DNA from: Arachnopeziza araneosa
Taxonomy: Eukaryota; Ascomycota; Leotiomycetes; Helotiales; Arachnopezizaceae
Direction of reading: 5' to 3'
Assembly: GCA_003988855.1 (NCBI GenBank)
Contig: QYAI01000020.1
Location: 310,001 to 374,000, forward strand
DNA: 64,000 nucleotides
In this document: one piece after another, positions 19,304 through 30,582 of the stretch
Layout: each line of letters starts with the position of its first letter
How positions within the stretch are numbered: the stretch's first letter is position 1
The notes under the pieces: model-generated
What the model saw: only the letters and a program-made list of their open reading frames with translations
Databases searched by the model: none
What the model was told of the DNA's origin: nothing
Made by a program: the position numbers and the translations under genes

Positions 19304-22300
19304 TCATCTCCAGCCACCGCTATTCTTGCTTAGGATACTAGCTCCGCTATCTCTAACTCTAGGTGTACCGCTGATAACACTAAGTCTAACAGCACCCCCT
19401 GAGATTTGTCTCATAGGCTCGCCTGTTCCGATTGTGGTTCGGCGGCTATTTTTCGTGATAGGATTTGTTCGAGGACTCAGAACGCTGGAATGGAAGGCAG
19501 CCTCCTTTTGACTGTTAACCATCCGACGTGCATGGCTAGCAGTGAAAAGGGTGTTCTCATTTGGTGGAGACCCAGCCATCGAGGCTGCTGTGGGACTTCT
19601 GCGTCGTTGAGTTCGGCTTGCGGAATCATGAATCGAAGCCCTGGATACAGAACCAGAACGTTTCAAAGCCATGCCAATCTTTGCACTTTCTGCACGATCT
19701 GCTTTCCACCCACCATTCTCTGCTTCCGAGCCTGAATTGTCTGCGCTATCATTTGGTGTGGTATCATTTGACATGCTCTGCATGAGATGGAGTGACGAGC
19801 GGTTGGTCTTGTTGCCGGCATCGATCGATCTCAGAGGTGAGATCTCTGTATCTGACGACGAAAGGTTGGTAATGGTCGGTGGAGGAGGTGAGCCGTCTGA
19901 CCTTTTCGAGAGGAACCCTGCCTGAAAGCGATTCACTTTGGGTTTGATATCAATGGATGGGGCAGGAGCAGCTGGGATTGGAGAAGAGCCAATGGAATCA
20001 TTAGAAACATCGCTAGCCAGATACAAAGGCATTGTTGGGAGAACAATACTCTCCTCAACTGAGGATATTTCTGGTGTTGACTCTGGCTTCTGAGGGGTCT
20101 TTTCAAATTCTGCCAGAGTGCCAGATTCGGTATCATCACGCCATCTCACACTTCGCTTTGATGGAGTCCTCTTCTTCGGCGTGAAAGAAATACCCTTTTT
20201 TCCAAGTGCCGCCTTCCTTCTTCGCGGAGATGATTTCATAGGTGATGAGTATACTTGTGGTACAGCTACTGCAAGCGCTGGCATCATTGGTGGTGGTCGT
20301 GCTGCATTATCTATAAGACTTGACTGGAATTGCTTCTTTTTCTTCGGAGTTCCCTTCTTGTGAGGAGGGAAAGCTTCATAAACATTGAACGTTTCGCCAG
20401 GCTTGACGATATTGTTCACTGACGTGGAAGCTGTTTGTAGAAGACGCCTGAGAATAGTCTTCGCATGCTCAACGGCTTGGGTTTCGGTCATGCTGAGAAT
20501 GTCGCTGAGTGAAGCAACGATGTCAAGCTGAGCTGTCAAAAGAGTCCGCATGTCATTCTTGCCCTCCTCTTTATCCATTTCTATCACCTCCCTCAATGCT
20601 TCTCTATCCGCGTTTGCTTTCAATAATTCAGCTTCGCGCGTCAAGCTCGCCACATCGAGTCCATCCGCTGCACCGTCAACTTCAGTAAGCATTCTAATAC
20701 TGTTTTGTAAAGCTGAATCGACTGCCCTTTCCCAGTTAAACTTGCCTATTCGTTGGTGGAAGTGTTGTCGACTATTCTCGAGCTCGATCAAGATTCCCGA
20801 GGCGGTCTTGCGCATTGCAGCTAGACTGGGTGGCATGTCCCCGTCTTCTCGTGAATCGCAGACATCGTCAAATGCTCCAACCCAGGCTGATAGCAGGCAG
20901 ATTCTGCGCTCAAGTTGGCGAAGTTTCTTCATGTTGCTAACCTTTTCCTGTCGTTCTGTAGCCGAGCTATCATAAGCTGCTCGGATCCGAGTCACGCCCT
21001 CTCTAGCAATGCAGTCTCTCTTCTCGCTCTGTTTCTTGAACTTGACGAATGCGATGGCTTCATGATCTTTCTGCTGAGCCCTGAGCTCGTTAATCAAGGC
21101 CATCTGTTCATCGATTTTGACCAAAAAATCCTTGACGTGTCTATTGACATTGTAAACATTCCTCGTAACTTTGGTCTGAATGTTCTTTGCTCGATTTGCA
21201 TATCTTAGAGTATTCTGGGTTTCATCGAAATGTGCGCTCGAAGGACTGACACAAACGATCATTACAGTTTTGCAGTTTCCACCAAGAGAGAATTTCAAGA
21301 GTCGTGTAAGCTTCGAATTTCGGTAAGGAACGTGATTCTTTTTTCGTGGGTCGCAGAGCGCATTGATACAGCTTCCCAATGCCAGCAGGGACTTGTTGAT
21401 ATTGGCGCCTTCAAGTAATCGTTCGCCTCTATTCTTTGTAGCACTCGCACGTTCACTACCAGCTAGATCAATTATGCTAAGTGTTGCCATGGTGTGGGGT
21501 TCGTTTACATCCGCGTTCCGATCTTTTTGGGCAACATTTATTTGCAGAACAGCATGCGATCGTGACGAAGTAGCGTTAGCGGCCGTTGGTGAGACAGTTC
21601 TGTATTCGTTTCCTTGAACAATCATATCCATGACTTGTTGCACGTCTTGAGGGTGGTGACTCGAAAGACCAGCAACTGAAACGGCTTGATTTGCATCTTC
21701 TCGCAGCATGAGACCTTGTTTACTCCCTCCTGGTACGAGAAGATCTCTAATAGTCTCGTTGTAGATCTCCAGATAGGATAAAGAAACTTCAGTATGCTTC
21801 TCATCACTTCTTTCCCCAATCTTCTCGAAGAGTTCTTGCATCGTGAGGAAAATGATGCCCGGTTGTTGTGCGGTGCCAGTGATAGTATGGGTTTTCCCAC
21901 ATCCTGTAGCACCATATGCAAAGACTGTTGCGTTGTAGCCATCTAAGACACTGTCCAGCAGGCCTCTAGCAGTGGCTTCGTATACTTCTGCTTGGGAGGT
22001 GTTTTCGTCGAATACTCTATCGAAACCGAATGTTTGATCCTTCACTCTCTTGCCCATACTCGATACAACAGATCTTGAAAATTTTGTGACAGGGTTATCT
22101 TCAGGGGGGTCGAAGACACTGCCTTGTCAGTTTGTGGAAAATCGAGATGTGCTAGAGACTTACAGGCACTTATCGTCTATGACCTTTATGACAGGCCGAA
22201 GTCCTTTCTGACCTAGCTTTGGGGTTGGGGCTCCGGCGAGAGAGCCGTCTCCCAGAAAGATTGCGCCATCATCGCACTTGGTTCTGCAACCTATCAATCC

Positions 22301-22460
22301 ATGCTCAAGTTTGTAAAGGCTTAACTTACATTTGCGCAGCTTCTCGAATTGTGAACGGTCGAACTCGAACTAAGATATGTTAGTAGATGAACGTTCTTTA
22401 GGAAATATTAAACTTTCCTGTCACCGAAATCGAAGATGCTCCGGGATCTGTGCTGGCCAT
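19304..22460 (-). CDS. Kinesin-8 family motor (Kip3/KipB type)
   Basis: Plus-end-directed, microtubule-depolymerising motor acting on spindle and nuclear positioning in this family. Four exons: 22460-22418, 22369-22330, 22283-22164 and 22118-19304, giving 1005 residues. Splicing yields MASTDPGASSISVT joined to VRVRPFTIREAAQ, then TKCDDGAIFLGDGSLAGAP and KVIDDKCLVFDPPEDNP, an N-terminal pattern typical of fungal kinesin-8. The motor has the P-loop GATGCGKT (137-144), SSRSH (252-256) and DLAGSE (285-290), followed by the neck SLGGNCKT...NTLRYANRAKNI and a coiled coil. The last 350 residues are Ser/Pro/Lys-rich with SPxK-like Cdk sites. Introns 2 and 3 are canonical (GTAAGT), but intron 1 (22417-22370) starts GA, not GT. 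It lies on the same strand as the Zn2Cys6 gene upstream. Confidence 0.95.
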
Positions 22461-23196
22461 TTTGGGTTGTAATTTTGTAGTTTCTTGTCATCCACTTCCT
22501 CAAATGCCGCGTAAACAAACCGACGCGCGCAATTTAGCGGCGTATTGGAAAGAATCGAGAGGGATGGCGGAAATAACAGGTATGAAGTTTCCCTATGTTA
22601 GTTGTTGAGAGATAAAGAACGTGTTGTCGTCGTCGTACTGATGATAATTCAGTGTGCGAATTTACTTCGGTGTTTTCATGAGGCAAGTACCGGCTGGGCT
22701 CGTTGACTAGGCAACGCTCACTCCTTGTAAGCTCACTTGGAACACGCACATCTCCCGCCGCTAACTTAAAATGGAATTCATAATTTAATGTGAGTTTACG
22801 ACGTGTGTCCGACCGTCGGTCCTCGGCATAGCCGCCCTGCCAATTCAATGATATCTTCAACCTAAAAAAAAAACCTAGGGCATAGATAATGAGTTTGTTG
22901 TGTAGCAGAATAGCATCTAGAGATTAAGTCTTGCTACATCTTCCTTCGCGTCATATCATAACGTTGTATCAATGCGTATCAAGCATTGAAAACCAGCATT
23001 TTCCTTCCAAGACGCCAAGCCTGAGTCCGCAACTTAACGCCTGGCTTCATAGCTTAACCAGCTCACTTTGCACCTGTTTAAAACCGTACAATCGGCGTCC
23101 CAACGTATGAACAAAATCCCCTTGGAAGACTATATGCCAAAGACGCCGTCCTTCCCGTGGTATTATCCGTTTCCCATTTTACAATTGTAGCACCGT
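22461..23196. other. Intergenic; kinesin promoter and 3' side of Zn2Cys6 gene
   Basis: No gene is supported. An open frame at 22534-22860 on the minus strand lacks any family signal. Confidence 0.5.
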
Positions 23197-26100
23197 TCAA
23201 GGTCCACCACCATTGCCAATGTCAAACATGACATGCGGCCACTGGAGCGCCTGGCCTCCCAAGTGTCCGACTTCAAGATTCTGACTTTGGTCCAAGTTTG
23301 CCCCCGGCCGAGCGCCTCCAACTAGGTCTCCCATTCCATTACTTGAATGGCTGTTTTTTCCACTGCCATCGTCATTCAGATCACGACCCCCAAGTTGCAT
23401 TAATGCGTTCGCGCTATAGGTATCTTGTGGCTCGAGTGTTTCTGTCACGGTACTGGTCCACTGTTGCCAAGCTTGTGAGCCCATATTCGGGTTTGGTCGT
23501 TGCCATGCAGAAGATGGATTTGTGTGACTCTGTGCTTGGGAAGTATTCAAAGCAGAGAGAAGAGGCCCTTCAACTCCGGCGCTACTTCTGGGATAGTTGT
23601 TATACGCCTGTGCACTTTCCTGCAAGTTGTAGGAAAGACTACTCGAGGAGGAATTTTCCGGATATGGCGCGTACTGGGTCGATGCCGGATAAGGAGTTTG
23701 TTGATGACCCATATGGTCATCTGTTGTGATGTATGTCGAGGAGGGATTAGTGCCGTTTGTCGATCCACCACCATCAAAGGCGTAATTGTGATTTGAGTTT
23801 GAATATGGGGTTACGGGTGGGTTTCTTGCTGGAGAGGCTTTGGTAGACTCCATGCTACTCTTACTAGTATTTTGGAGCGCCCCAGGGTGCTGGCTTGGAA
23901 GGCCTTTACTCATCAATCCTAGAGTGCTATCACTAACACGCCGTATGGCTTCTCGTAGACGGTCGCCAGAGCCTAGATCTGTCAGGAGACATTCCTGGAG
24001 CTTTCAATCCGCTGAGACTCACCTAGCATTTTGCCAACATCACCCATGATATCAAGCCACAAGTCCATCTCCTCTTTCAGAGCAGTTAGATCAGCTGCAG
24101 AAGTCTCCTCTCGTTTCTCAAATTGTGCACATAAGATTGTAGTTATCGCCATCACATACACAGCACAATTGCCCCAAGTTGTGTCTAGACCTTTATACCT
24201 CTGAAGTTGCCTCACTATCCCTAACATTTGCCGCGAAGACTCCACACAGATCCTCATACTCTCAGCGTTGAATGCTTGGTCATTGGTCATCCAGACTGAC
24301 GGGTGCCTCAGGAGTAATCGGAACTCCAAATACCATACCTGAGGATAAAGCGCGAAAATCACACCGTCTTGTTCACTTTCTCCCGATTCTCCATTAGAGA
24401 GATCAGCTGGGATTGTTTCTTTCCAAGCACGCAACTTAGCCTCGAGGGAATTGATTGTTGCGACGTACGAGCTAGGATCTTTTCGAACCACATAGATTTT
24501 ACTATATAGTTCGATGAAGAGAGGCATCAAAGTAAGAGTTTGCAAACCAACTCTGTGAAGGCATTTACCAGGAGTAGAGGTATCCAGACCAGCCTCCGAG
24601 AGTAACTCGTCGTCAATCGGTTCTAGCATTTCAAGGTCGATATCCTCGAGTCTAAGAGGCATTGGTCGTCCAAGTTTGCCACTCAAGCTTACATGTATCG
24701 TGAGCAAAGACCAGAACGTGCGCTTGCGTATCTCAACCTCAAGGGGATCTGGGATAAGGTCCGGAGCCCGTCTATTGACTGATCGATGAAGGCCCATTTC
24801 GATAGCCGCGGACATTGTGGTATGTGCCAGAATCCAACTCGCTCCTGGTTTAGGAAAATTTCGAAGATGCATGCAAATCAAAGTCAAAGCTTGAACATCT
24901 TGGACGGTACGGCTGCACGCGAGCTGATAGAACATGCCGAGAGAGTAGTGGTAGTGCATATTTGACAAGTAATTGAATTTAGTCTGTTGTTCCACGTCTT
25001 CTCCATTCCGGGTGGCGTATTGGAAAAACATAATGGCGAATATCATATGAACCATAACTGTCTCTGCTGTTGTGGGGCGGAAAGTGGGATCATCGTACCA
25101 ACGGATTAAGGTCTTCATAAAGGTAGGTTTATGAAGCAGAGGTAAGAATGGATTGAAGACGCGAAAATACCATTCAGCATAGGTAAGGCCTTCCTTTCTG
25201 GGTGGCAGTTCAACCTTATCATCCTCAATTCTTCGGTTAATATGTAGAGCGGTTTGCAGAAAAGCTTGGTATGATTTATTGTAGAGCTGAGGGTGAAATA
25301 TTGATGGATTTGGTTCGTCCATGTCTTCAGAATCAAAATCAGCAATGTCAATCTCCATCCCAAGAATTGACAATGCTGTTCCTTTAATAGGGCTCAAGTT
25401 TGGGTTGCCCGCCGAAACTCCCAGATAGCTATCATTCGTAGCTCCTGCGCGGAATGCCAGCATGACTTTAAACATATTCGTCTCCTGTTGCTGGGCTGGA
25501 ATGACGCTGGGCGCCTGCGCGGTGTATGCAGAGGGCACAGGATTCCATGCTGGTGCTGGCACAGCAGCGCGGTTGACTTCGTAGGTTGGAGTCCCCACAT
25601 CGTGATATCCATCCGAGGGCTTGTTATTCGCACCAGCGTGCATTAAACGTTGTTCTAGTTCGCGAACTCGATGTTGCAAGTCTCGGTTTTGTTGCTCAAG
25701 ACTCTCGGTATAGCCTCGAGAGGTCGCGCGACCTGTGATTCTGTCCGTCGTGAAACATTCGGTATTGTTCTGCAAGCATGGCGAGCAACCTCCAGCAAGC
25801 CCATCGCATCGAATTTTCCGAACCTAGGAATGATTAGATGGGACACGAGAAAGGAAGGATAGATGATACCTTGCAGCGATCGCAAGCCTGGCCCGTTCGT
25901 GTGGAATTCTTGAGCTTCGTCTTGACTTGATTAGAGAAGTCCTCGGGATGTTCTGCCTTGACAATCTTTGAGGGATGGCCATTTGGTTCTCGCGACGAAG
26001 CTCTCTTGTTTTGAGGCATCACGCCGGAATAAGCCGAATTGAAGGGAACGGTAGATTGTCCAGTCGACTGTCCAACATTAAATCGAAGTGCTGTGCGTCC

Positions 26101-26217
26101 CACCTCTTGGGGCCTGGTGGTTGGGATCGCATAGAGTGGAAGTTGATAGTTCTCCCTCTTGACTTGAGCCGGAGGGAGCTGCGAGGATGCAGAGGCACCT
26201 TGAAAGGTCCTAGACAT
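23197..26217 (-). CDS. Zn2Cys6 transcription factor with fungal_trans domain
   Basis: Nuclear regulator of 976 residues from three exons, 26217-25870, 25823-24023 and 23978-23197, with 46- and 44-nt introns. The first intron splits the zinc cluster: ACDRCK joins VRKIRCDG, giving C-x2-C-x6-C-x6-C-x2-C-x6-C from Cys112. A TGRATSRGYTESLEQQNRDL linker and a heptad coiled coil (RVRELEQRL) for dimerisation follow. The central part is a fungal_trans (middle homology) region with the typical YHYSLGMFYQLACSRTVQDVQALTLICMHLRN, AIEMGLHRS and RRAPDLIPDPLEVEIRKRTFW blocks. The C-terminal 250 residues are Asn/Ser/Gln/Pro-rich and look like an activation domain. The start is the ATG at 26217; codons farther upstream only begin at GTG. 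The target pathway cannot be named; CGG half-sites are expected for the family. Confidence 0.93.
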
Positions 26218-27674
26218 TGTTCGTTGATCTGAGACTAACGCAACGGGCTCTAGTCCCACAGCTACTCCTCGCTGACTCTCTCGTGCGGCAGTCGGATTGA
26301 GGAGCGTTCAACACCCCTCAATGACAATAACACGCCTTGTTAGACAATTCAAAGGATTTTCCCTTCTGGCTCCCAGGCGGCATCTGCACGATGAAGTACG
26401 AGACCTGAGATTTTCGCGACCCTAGTTCGCGGAAAAGAAGGAAAGCAAGCAGGGTTGTCAGGCTTCTCATCACGTCCACGTCCTGGCCAAGCGTAATCTC
26501 TGGCGGCGCAAGTGGCCAGCATTTAAAAAGAAGTTGCAGCCGTACTGCTCCAGCCAGCACAGGGGCTGTGCTGTGCTGGGAGGCCCATCTTAGCATCTTC
26601 TGGCTAGCCCCGAGTGCCTGGGCATGGGGACCAGCTGGATGCTTGGAGATATGTAGCCATTAGGCACGCTGCTTCTAGTCACTGGGAGGAGCCATGATAT
26701 GCACCTAGACAAACGTGGCTCGCATCAATTTCTGATCTTTTTCATCACCCAAATCTAGACCCTACTTGGAGCTGGTGTAATGGCAATCACAGATGATGCC
26801 AGCCGGGGAATACCCAGATTCCAAGAAAGTCTTCGGCTTCGCTTGGCCCCAATGTCTCAGGGATGCCTTTCAGAGGCTGCTGACGGGGGCGAGGGAAGGA
26901 ATTTGGGCCGGTGCAGAAGTCGTCGTGGTGTTTCTCTGTCTGTCTGCATGTCAGTCAGTCAATCTGCAGAGGACCTATTCGAGCTGGGTCCTTGGGATGG
27001 CACACGCGTTGAGCGAGGAAGAACATACCTACTGTACTGTTCTGTACAACAATCCGGATGCGCTTTGATCTCCACACGGCAGAGAGGCCTGGAGGGTGGG
27101 CGGGCGGCCAAGGGTCATTTCTTAGGTTCGGCACCTGCTTTTCGGACCCAAACTTCCCTCCACCCTGCCCTTCGCTTAGGGCAGTGCCTCCTCCTATCAC
27201 AAACCCCAATCTCCAATTCTTCGTCGTCCCCCTCACCCCAGGAGGATTGAGGCTGCAGTCCTTTTCTTCGCCCTGCTCGGACATCCTTTTCTGCTCAGAG
27301 CCATCATCTGCGCCATCACATTGTCCAAAGGTACGGAGTAAATCTCCGTGTATCACCATCCTCCCCTCGTACTCAATAACCAATCCAGCCAGCTGAGACC
27401 GTGGGAAGCTCTTCCGTCTGCCACCTCCACCCTTTCCTACAGACAGAGCGTTACTCCTGCAAGCCACCGGACACACATCACACCAGCCCGTACCACCCAA
27501 TAGCAGCAGACGCTCGAATATCTGCTCCATCACCTTCACTGAGGCTCAACACGCCGGTACTCAGAGCCAGAAACAGGGACGCTGAGCAAAGCGCCGTCAC
27601 ACCCTCAACCCAAGAGCTTGGACGCTTCACTTCCACCGAGAACCAACGGCAGTCCTCGCATATCCGCCCTGATC
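26218..27674. other. Promoter-side region shared by Zn2Cys6 and Cgi121 genes
   Basis: 1.46 kb between two divergent starts. There are open frames on both strands (26780-27250 plus, 26955-27539 minus) but neither resembles a protein family and they overlap, so neither is called. The 200 bp before 27675 are rich in CCAC/CACC, in keeping with a fungal leader. A TGTC/AGTC run lies near 26936-26965. Confidence 0.5.
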
Positions 27675-28427
27675 ATGGCACTCATCCAGACCTTCCAACT
27701 AGAGCATCTCCCCCCGCACCACTCCCTGCACATCGCTCTCTTTCGCAATGTCACCAACGCCACCTTCCTCCACCAGCAGCTCTTAGTCGGGAACGCGAGC
27801 TTTGAGTACGCCTTCATTGACGCCAGTATCGTAGGTCTACCTCGCTTCCTCTCCCTCGGGGAAGCATCTCTTATCACGGCCTTTCTAATCACGTGAGCCC
27901 TGTAGATCCTCTCCAAGATTCATGTACTCGCAGCTGCTTTTCGAGCAGTGAATGATTTCCTGACGAACAAATTGCGAAGTCGGAATGTACATTCCGAGAT
28001 TGTATTCTCACTTTCACCCAATAATAATGTCGGTTTTTCTCCTTTTCCAGACTTATATAACCGTCGCATTGGCGTCATCTAACCTCACCCTCTCTAGATT
28101 GCAGAGTCCTTTCGACGTTTCGGTATATCTCCCGGCACTAAAAACCTCCTCGTGATAAAACTCAGCACACCGGCAATACCCCACTCTGCAGAAGGAGTAC
28201 AGTCTCACCTTAGCGAGGTTGTTGATGGGGAGCAGGTTGAGTTTGAGGATGAGATTATACAGGGTATGACGGACTTGGCGAGGGTGAAGAAGATTTATAA
28301 GTTGAACAGTACTAGTGGCGGAGGAGGCAAGAAAGGAGGAGTGAATGGAGTGACAGAAGTAGATGAGAAAAAGGAGATGGAGGTTTTAATATTAGGTGCT
28401 ATGGCCCTGAGGGGAAGTACGAATTGA
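27675..28427 (+). CDS. CGI121: EKC/KEOPS complex subunit Cgi121 (TPRKB homologue)
   Basis: Small non-catalytic subunit that binds the Bud32 kinase in KEOPS, the complex making N6-threonylcarbamoyl-adenosine on tRNA and acting at telomeres. Three exons, 27675-27830, 27906-28028 and 28098-28427, all joined in phase 0, give 202 residues. The reading IQTFQLEHLPPHHSLHIALF, LLVGNASFEYAFIDASI joined to ILSKIHVLAAAFRAVNDFL, and SEIVFSLSPNNNIAESFRRFGI is the Cgi121 signature, with the family's LVIKLS strand after it. A Gly/Lys-rich insertion (STSGGGGKKGG) sits near the C-terminus, a variable place in the family. The donor of intron 2 is the weak GTCGGT; its branch point CTAAC and CTAG acceptor are good. 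The start ATG was chosen because the conserved protein begins there. Confidence 0.93.
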
Positions 28428-28882
28428 GGAATAAAAATAAATATGGAAATTTGAATACTCTGAAAAAAGTCATCACGAGACAATCAGAACAAAACGAAAG
28501 ACTAACTGTGTGATTAGACTTAAATTCTATGTCGCTCTCTCTCTCTTGCGGAGAAGTTTTCTCGTCTCATCGGCAAAGAAATAAGTTAAGCTGAGAAAGA
28601 ATCATGTACCGACCGAGACATATGATACTGAATATGAGAATGCTAGTATGGTTAAGATTCATAGCGATATTATAGAAATTAAAGCAGGTCTCATAGAGAG
28701 AAGCTTGATGATCGTGCAGTCGCTATATCATGAACCTTTCGTGCGGAATATATTGTTATTGAGGATGGTGATCGTAGCACGCCAAGTTTCGAGTTGACCA
28801 CACGTTAACCTGCGAAGAGCTTATAACTGGGCAGCGGATATAGTCATGACTCGAAATGAGGCTGGTTGGATACGTACCCACT
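28428..28882. other. Convergent intergenic, no feature seen
   Basis: AT-rich 3' flank between Cgi121 and the BTB gene. A CT-dinucleotide run of about ten bases is near 28535-28550. Confidence 0.5.
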
Positions 28883-30010
28883 CTACCAATCGGTTTGTGT
28901 CTGGTCCCAAGGAAGATCCTCATCCTCGATCCAGCCGCAGAAGAAGAAGTCATAGAACCCCGAGCATCCAGCTTCAGCTTCCTTGTTGAAGAGCAAATGA
29001 CTCTCGAGCACTGGATAGAACATGTCCTTGATCACGCTGCCAATCTTTGAGCTTTCGTAGTTTTGCAGACACCCTCGAAAGAAACCGGGGACTGCCAGCT
29101 TGACAGCGCCGCTGTTGTGGTTCGAGAACAGCTCAATCAGATTCTTTCCCACCTTCTTCGACTCTCTAGCGTTTTGTTTTGAGAAACCACTAGCGAGGTC
29201 AAAGATGTCGCTGTAGATCTTCCCGACCATCTGATTTATTCGACTATATTCCCGTTCGGCAAGGTTGAGAAGAACTGGATTTGATAATGCATGGTAGCGC
29301 GGCTCTGACCAGGGCCCAAGAACGTGGATGAAAGCCTCTCGGAAGAGTGTCGGATTGCGCATCTTGTATGCTGAGCGTAAGACGGAGCAGGGGTCATTTT
29401 CTAGTGATTTGGCGAGATGAGAATTCTCGAAGAGGTTTGTAGAAATTGTGAAAGACAATATCGGTAAGGCAAGGTAGTAATCAGCGACACTTGTCAAAGT
29501 GACCAGCTCTGCTGCACTGTGGATCCTATAAGGTCTACTAAATATTGCACAGAGGAGGCGTTCGAATGCTTGTTCTTGGAGATATCCTAAAGCCAGCTGG
29601 AATTTATTCTGCTTCGCTAGCTGTAACCTCTCATTAGCCCGACTTATAAACCACATGGATGGTAATACTGAAAGGTAGCTTACTTCATGGTCGGAAGTCA
29701 GAAACCAAGACCCGTCATGTTCCACACACGTGAACCAGTCACTCTGGAAGAGGCTTGAGGTCGAATGGGGCTGTTTGCCCCCAGAAGGCTCGAGAAACTT
29801 TCTGAAGAACCCTGAATAGATCTTCAAAAGTCCCGAGTAAGTATGAAATTCTTTGTCGAAGACAAACAAGCGAACATCCGGCTTGAAACTTGGAGCCGTG
29901 AACTTGATCATTTGGTCTATAAAGATGAGGCGATGTTCAAATGGGAGATGGCATTGGCAAGATGGCTTACTGCTGGATATTTTCTGCTTCTTCGCTGCGG
30001 GAGAAGTCAT
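28883..30010 (-). CDS. BTB/POZ-domain protein
   Basis: Likely adaptor for protein-protein contact, possibly with Cullin3 as many BTB proteins, though that is inference. The N-terminus is Lys/Ser-rich (PAAKKQKISSSK), then a BTB core: SFKPDVRLFVFDKEFHTYSG, LLKIYSGFFRKFLEP, and later LQEQAFERLLCAIFSRPYRI and LVTLTSVADYYLALPILS. A 63-nt segment at 29683-29621 (GTAAGC...TTACAG, with CTAAT) is best read as an in-frame intron, giving 354 residues instead of 375. The C-terminal half (FREAFIHVLGPWSEPRY...LNLAEREYSRI) resembles the unnamed domain that follows BTB in many Leotiomycetes proteins of this kind. Substrate or partner is unknown. Confidence 0.83.
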   Translation of the reverse strand: MTSPAAKKQKISSSKPSCQCHLPFEHRLIFIDQMIKFTAPSFKPDVRLFVFDKEFHTYSGLLKIYSGFFRKFLEPSGGKQPHSTSSLFQSDWFTCVEHDGSWFLTSDHEVSYLSVLPSMWFISRANERLQLAKQNKFQLALGYLQEQAFERLLCAIFSRPYRIHSAAELVTLTSVADYYLALPILSFTISTNLFENSHLAKSLENDPCSVLRSAYKMRNPTLFREAFIHVLGPWSEPRYHALSNPVLLNLAEREYSRINQMVGKIYSDIFDLASGFSKQNARESKKVGKNLIELFSNHNSGAVKLAVPGFFRGCLQNYESSKIGSVIKDMFYPVLESHLLFNKEAEAGCSGFYDFFFCGWIEDEDLPWDQTQTDW

Positions 30011-30582
30011 GGTTTGCCGCTTTCGCCAACAATGAGGTCAAGAGGGCTTTGTTACTGTTGCTTTCGCGTAAGGTGGATATATTCGATTGAAGTTGAAAAG
30101 GTGATGAAGTTAAGAGGAGATGGTCGGATGGGAACTCGAAAACTAGTACCCACTGCTTGATCGGATGAAATATTCTCAACCGAAGGTGAATTTGCTAGGC
30201 AATAAATACTCGTGATGGAAGTGTAGGGTTGAAAGAGTTGCTCCCGCGATGAAGGCTTTAGATAATCTAGTATCAGAGGTTTATTGTGAGATTTAAAATA
30301 CCTTGATGTCGAGTAGCGGCAAGGAGGATAGTTAAAGAACAGCGAGGAATAATATCAAATTTGGAAATTGACAACGAGAATAATGTACAACTTTAAATTC
30401 CGATCTCTGGTACTTACTGTTCACCTTTGAACCAGGAAGGAGTCGGGTTTTCATGATCAGTTGGATTGCTCAATAGACTCTATAAAGTTTACAAACGCCA
30501 GAGTTCAATGCGATACCTTGCTTTGTAAAGATCATCTCTCCATTTCGTAATTAACATTCAAAATACTGACAGCAAAGCTTGC
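30011..30582. other. Intergenic, no feature seen
   Basis: 570 bp lying 5' of the BTB gene and 3' of the GH76 gene. AT-rich; no repeat or RNA gene recognised. Confidence 0.5.

Noticed and set aside
26780..27539. Overlapping frames on both strands (156 and 194 codons)
   Set aside because: They overlap each other antisense and neither resembles a protein; the region is better read as promoter and leader of Cgi121.
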